NCBI GenBank assembly: GCA_964529415.1
Contig: CAZGWD010000002.1
Location: 62,001-126,000 of the forward strand
Length of the DNA stretch: 64,000 nt
From: CAYMPH01 sp964529415
GTDB lineage: Bacteria; Spirochaetota; UBA4802; UBA5550
Reading direction: 5' to 3'
Positions within the stretch are counted from its first letter, which is position 1. The number at the start of each line of letters is the position of its first letter. The translations under genes and the position numbers were made by a program. The notes beneath the pieces were generated by a model. It was not told the origin of the DNA, did no database searches, and saw only the letters and a program-made list of their open reading frames with translations. This document shows positions 1-8,463 of the stretch, in pieces.

Positions 1-472
1 CTATGTAACCGCCGTCGCTGAGCTGGTGAATTTCGTAAGCTCCGTCCCTCTGGGCTCCGCCGTAGGTTTTTGCCCACTGCTGAACGCCGTTTGCGTCAAG
101 TTTCATCACCCAGAAATCACATCTGTTTCCGTTTTCATCAGCAGTGCCGAAGGATTCAGTTTCTCCTGCTACAATGTAGCCTCCATCCTTTGTCTGCTCG
201 ATAGAGCGTGCCCATTCGTATCCTGTTCCTCCGTAGGTTTTCGACCACAAGATCGAACCGGAGGTATTAATTTTTGCAATATAAAAATCCATAGAATTGC
301 TTTTTGTACCTGTTGCTCCTGCAACGATGTAGTTGCCGTCAGATGCCTGCTGAACAGAATGTCCGTACTGGTCATAGGATATATTCAGTTCTTTCTCTCC
401 ATTGTAATCGCATGCGGTCATGGATACAGCTGTGACAAGAGAAGCAAAAGCCAGAAATAATTTGTTATTCAT
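1..472 (-). CDS. Lipoprotein with WxKTYGG repeats, C-terminus cut by window edge
   Basis: The reverse strand is open from an ATG at 472 to the window edge, giving the first 157 residues. Residues 1-20 form a lipoprotein signal ending in MTAC, with Cys21 the predicted lipidated residue, so the protein should be membrane anchored outside the cytoplasm. The mature part contains repeats of about 57 residues: WSKTYGG at 76-82 and WAKTYGG at 133-139, each followed by a DGGYIVAG-type strand, plus a degenerate first copy. Such repeats are seen in secreted beta-propeller-like proteins of unknown function. A GGAG ribosome site lies 6 bases before the ATG. The sequence AAAACCGTCCGG about 95 bases upstream also occurs before the lipoprotein gene starting at 26768. 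Function not known. Confidence 0.85.
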   Translation of the reverse strand, partial: MNNKLFLAFASLVTAVSMTACDYNGEKELNISYDQYGHSVQQASDGNYIVAGATGTKSNSMDFYIAKINTSGSILWSKTYGGTGYEWARSIEQTKDGGYIVAGETESFGTADENGNRCDFWVMKLDANGVQQWAKTYGGAQRDGAYEIHQLSDGGYI

Positions 473-564
473 TTAAAACTCCACTGTTTATTATTAAGAT
501 GCGTGCAATAAATTGACATGACTGTTTTAAAGCAAATAAGTTTTTAAATTGATAAAAAAATTAT

Positions 565-576
565 AAAACCGTCCGG
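565..576. promoter_or_regulatory. Half-site resembling a TetR-type operator
   Basis: AAAACCGTCCGG here is identical to the first 12 bases of the near-perfect palindrome at 26807-26826. It lies between two divergent genes, the lipoprotein starting at 472 and the membrane protein starting at 682. The second half is degenerate (ATGGAGG), so it may be a weak site or chance. Confidence 0.3.
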
Positions 577-623
577 ATGGAGGGATGCGGAAGATATTTC
601 AAAAATAAAATCAATTAACATTC

Positions 624-652
624 TTGACAGACAGATATTTATGTTTTAATAT
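624..652 (+). promoter_or_regulatory. Sigma-70-type promoter for the gene at 682
   Basis: A perfect -35 box TTGACA (624-629), a 17-base spacer and a -10 box TAATAT (647-652) precede the start codon at 682 by about 30 bases. An AAGGTG ribosome site at 672-677 follows. Confidence 0.75.
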
Positions 653-681
653 AATTATTATGCTTATAGATAAGGTGTAGC

Positions 682-1611
682 ATGAAACTCAAAGTTTCAG
701 TATACTCTCATAACTTGAACAAAGAGGTGCAATTCCATAGTCTGCTCCTATTATTGCTCTTGTTCATGTTTTTAACGGGAACCATGAATCTATTAGCAAA
801 TGATTTTTACGAACCTCTGGCTATTGATGATCCGCTAAATGAATCATTTGGAACCAAAGTACCGGAATATCCGTTCATGACAGGCGGCTACGGTGAATTG
901 GCCTGGAATTATCATTGTATATCTTCCACAACAGAGGATATCTGGAACCTTCATACCACAGTTGCCTTTACACTTTTCCGCTGGAAAGATGATTTTGCAT
1001 TATCCATCTATTATGGTTCATGGCTTCTGACTGCTCCATTTAAACCTGGCGATCAGGTTGTAAATGTCATGCGTTTCTGGATGTCTGCAGTAGAATTTGA
1101 CTACGGAATTAACATGGCTGTAAAAGCGGGGCCTCTCCACATTACTTTCGAGTATTCCAGAACCAGCCAGCATCCACTGACACCTGGTTTTTCTGAGGTT
1201 TCAACCGATGTTGTAAAATTGGGTCTGGTACTGCCGCGTGCACGTCTTGGGGATTTTGATGGCAGATTTTTCATACGTGGAGGATATGTCGATCTCTTTG
1301 ATTTCTGGCAAAGCAAAATCCCCAAACCGCGTCTTTCCGGCATAATCACCGCCGGCACTGAATCATCCTATCGCCTGCTTCCATGGCTGAAAATTTTTAT
1401 AAATGCCTCGCTTGATTTGAACATTACCCGCATGTCCACAGCGGATATTGCAGGACGGGCAGAAATCGGCTTAAGTGTCGGCACCGGACCACCTGCACTT
1501 GACATCTACTTTGAAATATCAGGATCTCCGGATACAGAGGAAATCCTCAACCGGCCCACTCCGTCTTTTCTTGCCGGATTCGGCATTCGCATGAAAGTCG
1601 GATGGCCTTGA
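682..1611 (+). CDS. Putative outer-membrane beta-barrel protein
   Basis: This 309-residue protein starts with a polar stretch of about 20 residues, then a strongly hydrophobic Leu-rich segment (about 22-38), which looks like a long signal peptide. Cleavage is likely after LLANA-type residues near 39. The rest has no transmembrane helices but many short alternating strands rich in Tyr, Phe and Trp and in Gly turns, and it ends in short strands reaching the C-terminus. This pattern fits an outer-membrane barrel. No catalytic motif was recognised. It stands alone behind a strong promoter, and the next gene is convergent. A 12-base palindrome (TATACATGTATA, 1614-1625) follows the stop. An internal ATG near residue 29 would give a shorter signal peptide. 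The family is not recognised. Confidence 0.75.
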   Translation: MKLKVSVYSHNLNKEVQFHSLLLLLLLFMFLTGTMNLLANDFYEPLAIDDPLNESFGTKVPEYPFMTGGYGELAWNYHCISSTTEDIWNLHTTVAFTLFRWKDDFALSIYYGSWLLTAPFKPGDQVVNVMRFWMSAVEFDYGINMAVKAGPLHITFEYSRTSQHPLTPGFSEVSTDVVKLGLVLPRARLGDFDGRFFIRGGYVDLFDFWQSKIPKPRLSGIITAGTESSYRLLPWLKIFINASLDLNITRMSTADIAGRAEIGLSVGTGPPALDIYFEISGSPDTEEILNRPTPSFLAGFGIRMKVGWP

Positions 1612-1684
1612 AGTATACATGTATATCAGAAATTAAATATAATACCTGACTTTACGCAAGATATCAGCAAACGTTAATTAAATT

Positions 1685-2191
1685 TTACCAGTACTTTGGA
1701 TATTTCGCATCTCTGGTTAAATTATTATAAACCAATGCCACTACTACCAGTATCATGGAACCGGCAAGTGTTGGAAATATTACAAAACTCCACGATGGAA
1801 GAGTAAGAAAAACAATAACCGGATTTGATCCAGCAGGCGGATGCACTGTACGGGTTAGCATCATTATACCAATTGAAACTGCAACTGACAATGAAACCAC
1901 CCACCAGAATGCGCCAAATGTATAAATAAAAGAAAGGCCTACAACAGAACTAATAACATGACCAAATACAACATTTCTCGGTTGAGAGAATGGAACGTCC
2001 GGATAACCGAAAACAAGAACACATGATGCACCGAATGAACCTAATACAAGCGCTGCTGATAAAAAATTTGTCATTAAAGAAATAGATGCAATTGCAAAAA
2101 AACCACCCAGTGAAGCAAGTATTACAATTTTAATAGACGGATATGGCGGCAATGCTGCTCCATCTCCTTTGATTTTATTGATAAATTTCAT
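1685..2191 (-). CDS. HPP family integral membrane protein
   Basis: The 168-residue protein has four predicted membrane helices and the signature that names the HPP family, HPPAG at 117-121 within a conserved TRTVHPPAGSNP stretch. HPP proteins are inner-membrane proteins. In cyanobacteria and chloroplasts one member transports nitrite, but most bacterial members have no assigned substrate, so transport is only inferred. An AGGAG ribosome site lies 5 bases before the ATG. It is the last gene before a convergent neighbour and is separated from the sensor gene downstream by about 100 bases. Confidence 0.85.
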   Translation of the reverse strand: MKFINKIKGDGAALPPYPSIKIVILASLGGFFAIASISLMTNFLSAALVLGSFGASCVLVFGYPDVPFSQPRNVVFGHVISSVVGLSFIYTFGAFWWVVSLSVAVSIGIMMLTRTVHPPAGSNPVIVFLTLPSWSFVIFPTLAGSMILVVVALVYNNLTRDAKYPKYW

Positions 2192-2290
2192 AATATCTCC
2201 TTGATTTTTTTCTTAAATTAAATCATAATTATAATTTCTTTTTTAGATCTCGTTTAATTTCTGCTCATGTCAACATCATATCTTATATAT

Positions 2291-3547
2291 TTATAAAATT
2301 TTTCCATTTTTGGTCATTTCATTATATAAATCCGGATAGAGCTTTCTCACGCAATCCGGACATATACTGTGGGTGAATTCAGCTTCAGAATGCTCCCTGA
2401 TATAACCCTCAATCTGTTCCCAATAACCGCCGTCATTTCTGATCTTCTTGCAATTAGAACAGATAGGCAGAAGACCGCTTAGAGTTTTAACATTCTCAAG
2501 AGCTGCCTTAAGACTTTCCACCAGGGATTCAAGCTCAACTCCCTTTTTGTTAAGTGAATCATTAGCTGCCTGGAGCTTGTTCCACGTTAAGCGAATCTGC
2601 CTTGTGAATACAATTGAAAACAAAATCAGGAAAATATAAACAGAAATGAAAAGAAAAGCTTCAAACCTCCACCGTGCAAGGTATTGCTGCTTTCCGAAAC
2701 CGACAATTACATACAGGTTCTGGTTATTGATTTTTCTTAATGAATATATTTTCTCAACTTTATCAGTTGTAGAAATTCTTGCAAATACTGCTGAATCTCT
2801 TTTTTCACTGAATAATCTTAAAGTATCAGAGCTGCTGATTTTAGTATTTACCGCATCATTTCCTGACAAAGAATCCGAATAGCGGACAAAAACATTTCCA
2901 TAAGAATCGCTTAATGTCACATTGCTGTTTTTCCCGAGATTAAGAGATGAGAACATTTTATAAAAATGTTCTACAGTAACAGGAGCATAAACTGCCCCCC
3001 CGAAGGAACCGTCAGGCTTTTTATAGTCACGGGCGAATATTATAACCCATTTATTGCTGATTTTTCCCAATACCGGTTTTGAAATTACAAGACCAGGTTC
3101 TCTATTGTTCTTTAATAACTGATAATAATCTCGGTCAGTAATCGAACTCATGGGTTTATTATACTGAACTTCGATGCCGTAAGCAATATTGCCTTCTAAA
3201 TCAGTTGCCCTGAGGCTGTCTGCTTCAGGTATCCGTTTGAAATGACGTGAAATCATCATATTGATTCGGTCTTTGTTTAATGCGTTTTTTAAAAGCTCAT
3301 CTTCAATTTCATCCCTGATTACAAGAAGCGTTAAATCTATCTTCTCTATCTCTTCGGAAATATTACTCTGCAGTATCCCTGATATATTCTGCACCTCATT
3401 TTCAGCCTGCATGATACGGAAGTTGTATCCCTGGTAAAGATAAATAATTACAATCAGAACAGCTACTATATTAAAAAAAACAATAACAGGCATCAATAAT
3501 TTTTTAGAAAATTCATCATTTGAAAAAATGGTTTTTATTCTCATCAT
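2291..3547 (-). CDS. Membrane sensor: Cache domain plus C-terminal Cys-pair module, no known output domain
   Basis: This 418-residue protein has a membrane helix at about 18-38 and a periplasmic region of about 240 residues resembling a double Cache (PDC) ligand-binding domain. A second helix at about 285-310 leads into a predicted coiled coil at about 320-360. The tail carries two Cys pairs, CSNC (about 363-366) and CPDC (about 396-399), around GGYWEQIE. That tail is known as a C-terminal module of bacterial PAS, response-regulator and sensor proteins and is probably zinc-binding; its role is unknown. No kinase, GGDEF or methyl-accepting domain follows, so the signalling output is unclear. 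Two adjacent ATG codons compete; the second, at 3544, is better spaced from GAGG. Confidence 0.8.
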   Translation of the reverse strand: MMRIKTIFSNDEFSKKLLMPVIVFFNIVAVLIVIIYLYQGYNFRIMQAENEVQNISGILQSNISEEIEKIDLTLLVIRDEIEDELLKNALNKDRINMMISRHFKRIPEADSLRATDLEGNIAYGIEVQYNKPMSSITDRDYYQLLKNNREPGLVISKPVLGKISNKWVIIFARDYKKPDGSFGGAVYAPVTVEHFYKMFSSLNLGKNSNVTLSDSYGNVFVRYSDSLSGNDAVNTKISSSDTLRLFSEKRDSAVFARISTTDKVEKIYSLRKINNQNLYVIVGFGKQQYLARWRFEAFLFISVYIFLILFSIVFTRQIRLTWNKLQAANDSLNKKGVELESLVESLKAALENVKTLSGLLPICSNCKKIRNDGGYWEQIEGYIREHSEAEFTHSICPDCVRKLYPDLYNEMTKNGKIL

Positions 3548-3640
3548 TAAACCTCAATTCAATGGCCAAAAAAATTAATTAACATTTCCTATTCATATAC
3601 GGAAAGTCAAAAACTTTAGTCCACTATCAAAAAATATTTA

Positions 3641-4660
3641 TCAAGCATTACGCATCTCGAAATAAGGAGTAAGACACAGCCTGTAGCCGCTGCCGCGCCT
3701 GTAAGGCATCAGTATATCGAGTCTGTCCTGAGAAAGTTTTGCCGCATCTGTTTCGTTCACATGCGCGAGTAGAAACGAATCGCTCGGCACCAGACCAAGC
3801 CCAAAATCGCGGTTTAAATCATTTATAATTGCTGACTGTATCGGGAAATATTTTTTATGCAAAGAATGCGGTCCTATTGATTCAGCGAGCTTAAGCGCCT
3901 GCAATAATCGCGTAATATCTTTAAACCATTTATTGCCGAATAGCGACGGCATCACATTTCTTGCAAAAACAAATCCTCCGATTCTGAAGCGAAATACGCC
4001 GTATGGTTTGCTGAATGACAGAAATACAGTGTCGATGTTCCGGTGCAATGTGTCGAATGAATAATCTGCAGTACTTCCGACATATGAAAGATCAAGCGAT
4101 ACTCTATGACCTGCTTCACAAAGATTGTTTATAAATTCGTTTGGTATGATGTTGCCGTCCCGTGCTGATGGGTTTGATATAAACCATCGCCCTGGCTGTA
4201 GCAATCCTACATCATCAGTCAGTGGATCAATCCACTTCACCTTCATTCCCAGATGGCCCGCGTATTCCGCATATCCTTCATATTCACCGGAAAGTAGATA
4301 AATCGATTCCAGTCCTTCAGTTTTCAGCTTTGCAAGGGAATGGAATATTCCCTCGCTCGAGCCGGATGTAGGGTACGGGTATGCAAATGAATTGAGGTGC
4401 GGCACAGCCAGTGAATATGCAGAAATGATCCTTTTGATAACAGGAACATGAATTTCGTCAAGACTCAGGTTGCCTTCTGGCGTTTCCGGAAGCAGTAGAG
4501 GCGGATCAAATAAAGGGTCAAGGTGAATTTTAATTTTATCAGATTGTGAGTTCACGAACCACATTTCGTCGGGCAATGCCGCTTCAACTTCGCGGAGCAG
4601 CGGCCTCGTTTCCGGAAGATAATAACAGTATACAGCCTTCATTGCCCTGAACTGCTTCAT
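3641..4660 (-). CDS. PLP-dependent aminotransferase-fold enzyme, partner of radical SAM protein
   Basis: The 339-residue protein has landmarks of fold-type I PLP enzymes. These are a PTSGSSEG phosphate-binding loop (98-105), SNPSARDG in the place of the usual NPTG (162-169), a DLSY motif with Asp190 for the pyridine nitrogen, and an SFSK motif with Lys218 as the likely Schiff-base lysine followed by RFRIGG. The likely reaction is transamination, decarboxylation or a related amino-acid step; the substrate is unknown. Its ATG overlaps the stop of the radical SAM gene in an ATGA, so the two are translationally coupled and probably act on the same small molecule. It is shorter than typical aminotransferases of about 400 residues, mainly at the C-terminus. 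Confidence 0.8.
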   Translation of the reverse strand: MKQFRAMKAVYCYYLPETRPLLREVEAALPDEMWFVNSQSDKIKIHLDPLFDPPLLLPETPEGNLSLDEIHVPVIKRIISAYSLAVPHLNSFAYPYPTSGSSEGIFHSLAKLKTEGLESIYLLSGEYEGYAEYAGHLGMKVKWIDPLTDDVGLLQPGRWFISNPSARDGNIIPNEFINNLCEAGHRVSLDLSYVGSTADYSFDTLHRNIDTVFLSFSKPYGVFRFRIGGFVFARNVMPSLFGNKWFKDITRLLQALKLAESIGPHSLHKKYFPIQSAIINDLNRDFGLGLVPSDSFLLAHVNETDAAKLSQDRLDILMPYRRGSGYRLCLTPYFEMRNA

Positions 4661-5562
4661 AGAATGCGGCCTCCGAATACGTTTTCCCAGCTGGTGGTAA
4701 GAATGTCTGGCGGCATGAAAATAAGCTGTCTCAGTTCATCAGAATCTTTTTCTCCTTTTATGATGCCGGTCGGTGCAGATAGTCCGGTCGTGATTGCCAC
4801 GTTTTGTCCCCTTATTTCATAGACCAGCGCTCCGTGCGGTAGAATATCACACAACGTTCCGTTTGAATCAAGATGCTTCTTGATTGCAGTTTCAAAAATA
4901 TCAGACGCGATTCTGTTTTCATCCACAAACTGAGCGGCTTTTGCGTCTAAAGGCGCTGCAGGCCTGTCAGCCCTGCGCAGGGTCAGCTGGAAAACTCCGT
5001 GATTTTTGCTGAACTCAATCAGTTTATCAATTTCATCTATCCGGTCAACGTAACCTTTAAGCATAACGCATGATAATCTCACTTTTAAGCCATAATTGTG
5101 TATCAGATCAATCAGTTTTTCCAGCTCATAATTTTCTTTGTTTTTAGGGCAAAATATCTCACTGTTTTTACGGTTGTCATAATGGTAGATCGATACTGCA
5201 ATGATGTCAAGCCCATGGTCTTTCCATACTCGGAGAAATTCGCCGTACATCTTTCCTCCGCGCGCGATGACAGATCCTTCAGTCTGCAGTTCCCTGCGGT
5301 CGAAAGGCTTATCTTCAACACGGTGAAGAAATTCCGTGACCTGTGCCGGGTGGTAGCTTGCTTCTCCTTTACTTGTAATCAGGAAGTAACGGGCATTGTA
5401 ATTGACAGCAATACGAGCAGCCTGGTCGAATTGCTGCCAGTTGATATGAGGCTCAGCATGAGTGATACCCAAGTCGGGAGTCATCTTTGAAATGCAGATC
5501 GGACAATCGTTAGGGCAGGATTTACTGCCGCTTACAACTGTAAAGGTTAATGCTTTTTTCAT
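4657..5562 (-). CDS. Radical SAM enzyme, first gene of a coupled pair
   Basis: The protein (301 residues from the ATG at 5562) carries the radical SAM cluster motif CX3CX2C as C16-PND-C20-PI-C23, which binds a [4Fe-4S] cluster and S-adenosylmethionine. Later parts fit the partial TIM barrel (segments like RLSCVMLKG and FQLTLRR). The region after about residue 210 has few Cys, so no SPASM-type auxiliary clusters are apparent. A TTG at 5583 could add 7 residues, but AAGG lies 9 bases before the ATG, so that start is preferred. The gene overlaps the PLP enzyme by 4 bases. Radical SAM plus PLP enzyme pairs occur in biosynthesis of modified amino acids and sugars; the product here cannot be named. 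Confidence 0.85.
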   Translation of the reverse strand: MKKALTFTVVSGSKSCPNDCPICISKMTPDLGITHAEPHINWQQFDQAARIAVNYNARYFLITSKGEASYHPAQVTEFLHRVEDKPFDRRELQTEGSVIARGGKMYGEFLRVWKDHGLDIIAVSIYHYDNRKNSEIFCPKNKENYELEKLIDLIHNYGLKVRLSCVMLKGYVDRIDEIDKLIEFSKNHGVFQLTLRRADRPAAPLDAKAAQFVDENRIASDIFETAIKKHLDSNGTLCDILPHGALVYEIRGQNVAITTGLSAPTGIIKGEKDSDELRQLIFMPPDILTTSWENVFGGRIL

Positions 5563-5768
5563 ATTTTCAAGCCTTATTTGCAATTTTCGATAAGATAATA
5601 AAATGATTTTTTACAACACCCATCTGTTCATAAGCAAATTGCAGCTTCCTGAAAGTAAAAAAGCAACTATAATTCTTAACAATATGTTATTTACGAAGAA
5701 ATATTTATTAAATTTTGATTATATTTTTAAAAAAAATTGTTATTTAATTAAAAAAAATTCACTTTTAT

Positions 5769-5797
5769 TTGGTCAAAAATAATGTTAAATTTTATAT
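5769..5797 (+). promoter_or_regulatory. Possible promoter for the small membrane protein
   Basis: TTGGTC (5769-5774) and TTATAT (5792-5797) are separated by 17 bases and sit about 30 bases before the chosen ATG at 5827. The surrounding DNA is very AT-rich, so chance matches are easy. Confidence 0.4.
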
Positions 5798-5826
5798 ATA
5801 CAGAAAATTCACAAAAGGAGAAAAAT

Positions 5827-6237
5827 ATGAATCCAGTAATTAAAAATATTTTATCAGTAGTTGCAGGAATTATTCTGGGTAGTGCTGTTAATATGGGAAT
5901 TATCATGATAAGCGGATCGATTATCCCGCCACCAGCAGGGGCAGATGTTACTACAATGGAAGGCCTTAAAGCCAGCATACATCTATTTGAACCAAAGCAT
6001 TTTCTTTTACCTTTTATGGCCCATGCACTTGGAACATTAGCAGGAGCAATTATTACGGCAATCATAGCTCACAATAATAAGAAAAAATTCGCTCTTGGCA
6101 TTGGATTATTTTTCTTATTAGGAGGAATAATTAATGCATTTATGCTGCCTTCCCCGGCATGGTTTATAGTTATTGATTTAGTCGGTGCATATATTCCAAT
6201 GGGTTATCTAGGTGGAAAATTATTTGTTAAAATTTAA
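5827..6237 (+). CDS. Conserved four-helix membrane protein of unknown function
   Basis: The ATG at 5827 is preceded by a clear AAAGGAG and is preferred over an ATG at 5782 that lacks one. The 136-residue product has four predicted membrane helices. Conserved-looking motifs sit between them: IPPPAGAD in the first loop, FEPKHFLLPFMAHALGTLAGA, and GAYIPMGYLGG near the end. This is the pattern of a small conserved hypothetical membrane protein found in several bacterial phyla; no function is established to my knowledge. Its 3' end overlaps the convergent histidine kinase gene by 11 bases, so there is no room for a separate terminator. Confidence 0.75.
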   Translation: MNPVIKNILSVVAGIILGSAVNMGIIMISGSIIPPPAGADVTTMEGLKASIHLFEPKHFLLPFMAHALGTLAGAIITAIIAHNNKKKFALGIGLFFLLGGIINAFMLPSPAWFIVIDLVGAYIPMGYLGGKLFVKI

Positions 6238-8113
6238 ACTCCAGAATAATTTTTGTTCCTGATGCACGTTCAATTCTAATTGTGCCTTTCAAGTCTTTTG
6301 CCAGCATCCCTACCAGCTGAAGCCCAAAACCTGTAGAGTTATCGAAATCAACAGTTTCCGGTATACCATTACCATTATCCTCTACACTAATAGAAACCAT
6401 ATCATTTTTCAATGTAGCTGATACCTTAATTACTCCGCCTTCAATACCATTAAATGCATATTTAATAATATTAGACAGAAGTTCGTTGATTATTATGCCA
6501 AGAGGCTGAAGCCTTTTTGCATCTAAAATAAAATCATCTATATTTTTTTCAATCTTTACAGATTTATCAAGAGATCCGTTTGCTAAAATTTCATCTATAA
6601 GCGACGGAAGATAATCCTTTACTGATAATTTTTGAACATCCAGGGAATGATACAGCTTATCATATAACACCATCATACTATGCACACGGCTTGCGGAAGA
6701 TTCAAGAGCAGTGACTGCTTTTGAATCTTCCAATGTCTGGGATTGCAGCAAAAGAAGCCCGTACAATGTGTTCATATTGTTTTTTATGCGGTGATTTACT
6801 TCCCTAAGCATGATTTCTTTTTCTTCGAGAAGCGATTTTATTTTATCTTCAGCTATTTTTCGTTCTGTAATATCCCTTGCATATCCGGAGAAACCGTTTA
6901 CTCTGCCGTTTACGTTTCTCTCAGTAAAAATCTTCCAGGACATTAAATGAACCTTGCCGTCAATATGAACCTGTTGATTTTCAAATACAATGTTATCTTT
7001 ATCGCTTTTCAGCCAGGTATTAAAAGCTGCAATAGTTCTCTCCCTGTCTTCCGGGGAAATAAAATCAAATGCCAGCCGGCCAATGCATTCTTCGGGCCTT
7101 AATCCATATATTTTTAAAGATGCGGAATTTATAAAAATAATACGCCCTTCTTTGTCAACCCTTGTGACGAGATCCATTGTTCTCTCAACTAAATCGCTGT
7201 ATTGTTTCTGGCTTTCAGATATTATTTGCTCTGAAGATTTCAATTCATTGTAACTGGAAGCGAGTAAAAATCCGGAGATTGCCGAGAAGATTATAAATAT
7301 CTGGGCAGATAATAATCTTTCAACAGAATTGGCGCCGCCAAACATTAAAGGCCCGGCAGATACTGCGTTGCTTGTTGATATAATCAGGGTCAGTAAAAAA
7401 AGGCCTACTGCAACACCCCTCGGACCAAAACGCATGGCAGGCCAGGATAACAGCACTAAAATTAAATAAGGATGAGGACCGATAAAATTAATATTATTCG
7501 GGGAAGAAAAAATCCACCAGATAGAGCTGCACCATAGCGCGATAAAAATAACCCATTCAATTATGCTGCTTCTGCTGAATTTAAAGGAATTTTTACTGGA
7601 TCTTAAAAATGTTACAATCAATGGAGTAACGACTAAAATTCCCAACCCGTCAGCTATCACCCATGTTCGCCAGAATCCCCATAAATGATTAAAATGTGCC
7701 AGGTATGCAGTTCCAGCACCAATAATAGCAGTACATGCATTAATAAGAAAAGCTGTTATCAGCAATGCAATTATTTCCCGGATTCGGGAAAAATTCACAT
7801 CATGGCCGCACCACCAGGTAATGAATAAAGCTCCTGCCAGTGATTCCATAATATTTGCAGACATAAAACCAATACTATTGAATATCGGCCGGCCTATGAT
7901 AAGATTAGCAGAGTTCCCTGCTATAAAAATACCGATTAGAATTGCCGGCCATAGTCTGCGGGGGTTAAGCAATAATGCAGCTAATCCAATGCCTCCGGCA
8001 GGCCAGATAGCCATTACAATCTTTTCCAGATCAGGAAATAAAAAAGACAGATATACTGCAAAAAAGTATGAAACAGATATTATTAAAATCCGTACGATAG
8101 GCTGATCCACCAT
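6227..8113 (-). CDS. Sensor histidine kinase: MASE1-PAS-HisKA_2-HATPase
   Basis: The 628-residue protein begins with eight or so membrane helices (about 1-290) resembling the MASE1 sensory domain, with the typical IWPAGGIGLAAL stretch near 36-46. A PAS domain follows at about 305-420. A HisKA_2-type dimerisation domain has its phosphoacceptor at His441 in EVNHRIKNNM. The HATPase domain contains NELLSN (N box), EDNGNGIP (G1 box) and GFGLQLV. HisKA_2 kinases of this class phosphorylate response regulators that are often unlinked, and no regulator gene is adjacent here. The signal is unknown. The gene is monocistronic, facing the small membrane protein and followed upstream by about 350 bases of non-coding DNA. 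Confidence 0.9.
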   Translation of the reverse strand: MVDQPIVRILIISVSYFFAVYLSFLFPDLEKIVMAIWPAGGIGLAALLLNPRRLWPAILIGIFIAGNSANLIIGRPIFNSIGFMSANIMESLAGALFITWWCGHDVNFSRIREIIALLITAFLINACTAIIGAGTAYLAHFNHLWGFWRTWVIADGLGILVVTPLIVTFLRSSKNSFKFSRSSIIEWVIFIALWCSSIWWIFSSPNNINFIGPHPYLILVLLSWPAMRFGPRGVAVGLFLLTLIISTSNAVSAGPLMFGGANSVERLLSAQIFIIFSAISGFLLASSYNELKSSEQIISESQKQYSDLVERTMDLVTRVDKEGRIIFINSASLKIYGLRPEECIGRLAFDFISPEDRERTIAAFNTWLKSDKDNIVFENQQVHIDGKVHLMSWKIFTERNVNGRVNGFSGYARDITERKIAEDKIKSLLEEKEIMLREVNHRIKNNMNTLYGLLLLQSQTLEDSKAVTALESSASRVHSMMVLYDKLYHSLDVQKLSVKDYLPSLIDEILANGSLDKSVKIEKNIDDFILDAKRLQPLGIIINELLSNIIKYAFNGIEGGVIKVSATLKNDMVSISVEDNGNGIPETVDFDNSTGFGLQLVGMLAKDLKGTIRIERASGTKIILEFKF

Positions 8114-8397
8114 TATTTTATCCGTTACATTATTTTTTATTTAAAACATTATTCATTTCAGGATTTTTCATATTATTGTGTTTTTATAAAAAGTCCTGTT
8201 AAAAATTTCACAAATTCCGGCAAAGTGGAATTAATAATCAAGTTTAAAGCATGCTTAAAGATAATAAATTTCCAAATTTTCATTTTGCTGATGGAAACTT
8301 TTAATTAAAATATTTGCCATCGACAATTCAGAAAGTGATCCCTGTTATTGTTGAATTATAGACAATTCATTTAATAAGTCAAGCTATTTAAAAAGAG
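8114..8397. other. Non-coding AT-rich spacer between histidine kinase and ftsZ terminator
   Basis: No open frame with a ribosome site was found on either strand. The only structure seen is an imperfect palindrome around GCATGC near 8240-8260. The kinase promoter must lie here, but no convincing -35/-10 pair stands out. Confidence 0.5.
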
Positions 8398-8434
8398 CAA
8401 AAAAAGCCGGCTATAATTCAGCCGGCTTTTTTTA
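8398..8434 (-). terminator. Intrinsic terminator of the dcw operon
   Basis: AGCCGGCT (8405-8412) and AGCCGGCT (8420-8427) form an 8-base perfect stem with a 7-base loop. It is flanked by A runs on one side and T runs on the other, so it can terminate in both directions. It lies about 30 bases after the ftsZ stop codon. Confidence 0.9.
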
Positions 8435-8463
8435 GGGGGAAATCAATAATTATTTATGAGGAA

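Noticed and set aside
26..460. Open frame of 144 codons on the + strand
   Set aside because: It lies antisense to the truncated WxKTYGG lipoprotein, whose signal peptide, lipobox and repeats are convincing.
1614..1625. TATACATGTATA palindrome as a regulator site
   Set aside because: It lies just after a stop codon between convergent genes; a short AT palindrome there is likely chance.
5098..5490. 130-codon + strand frame over the radical SAM gene
   Set aside because: The opposite strand carries a clear radical SAM cluster motif, so this is a shadow.
5748..6065. Reverse-strand frame over the small membrane protein
   Set aside because: It has no ribosome site or recognisable motifs, and the + strand frame has four helices and a strong AAAGGAG.
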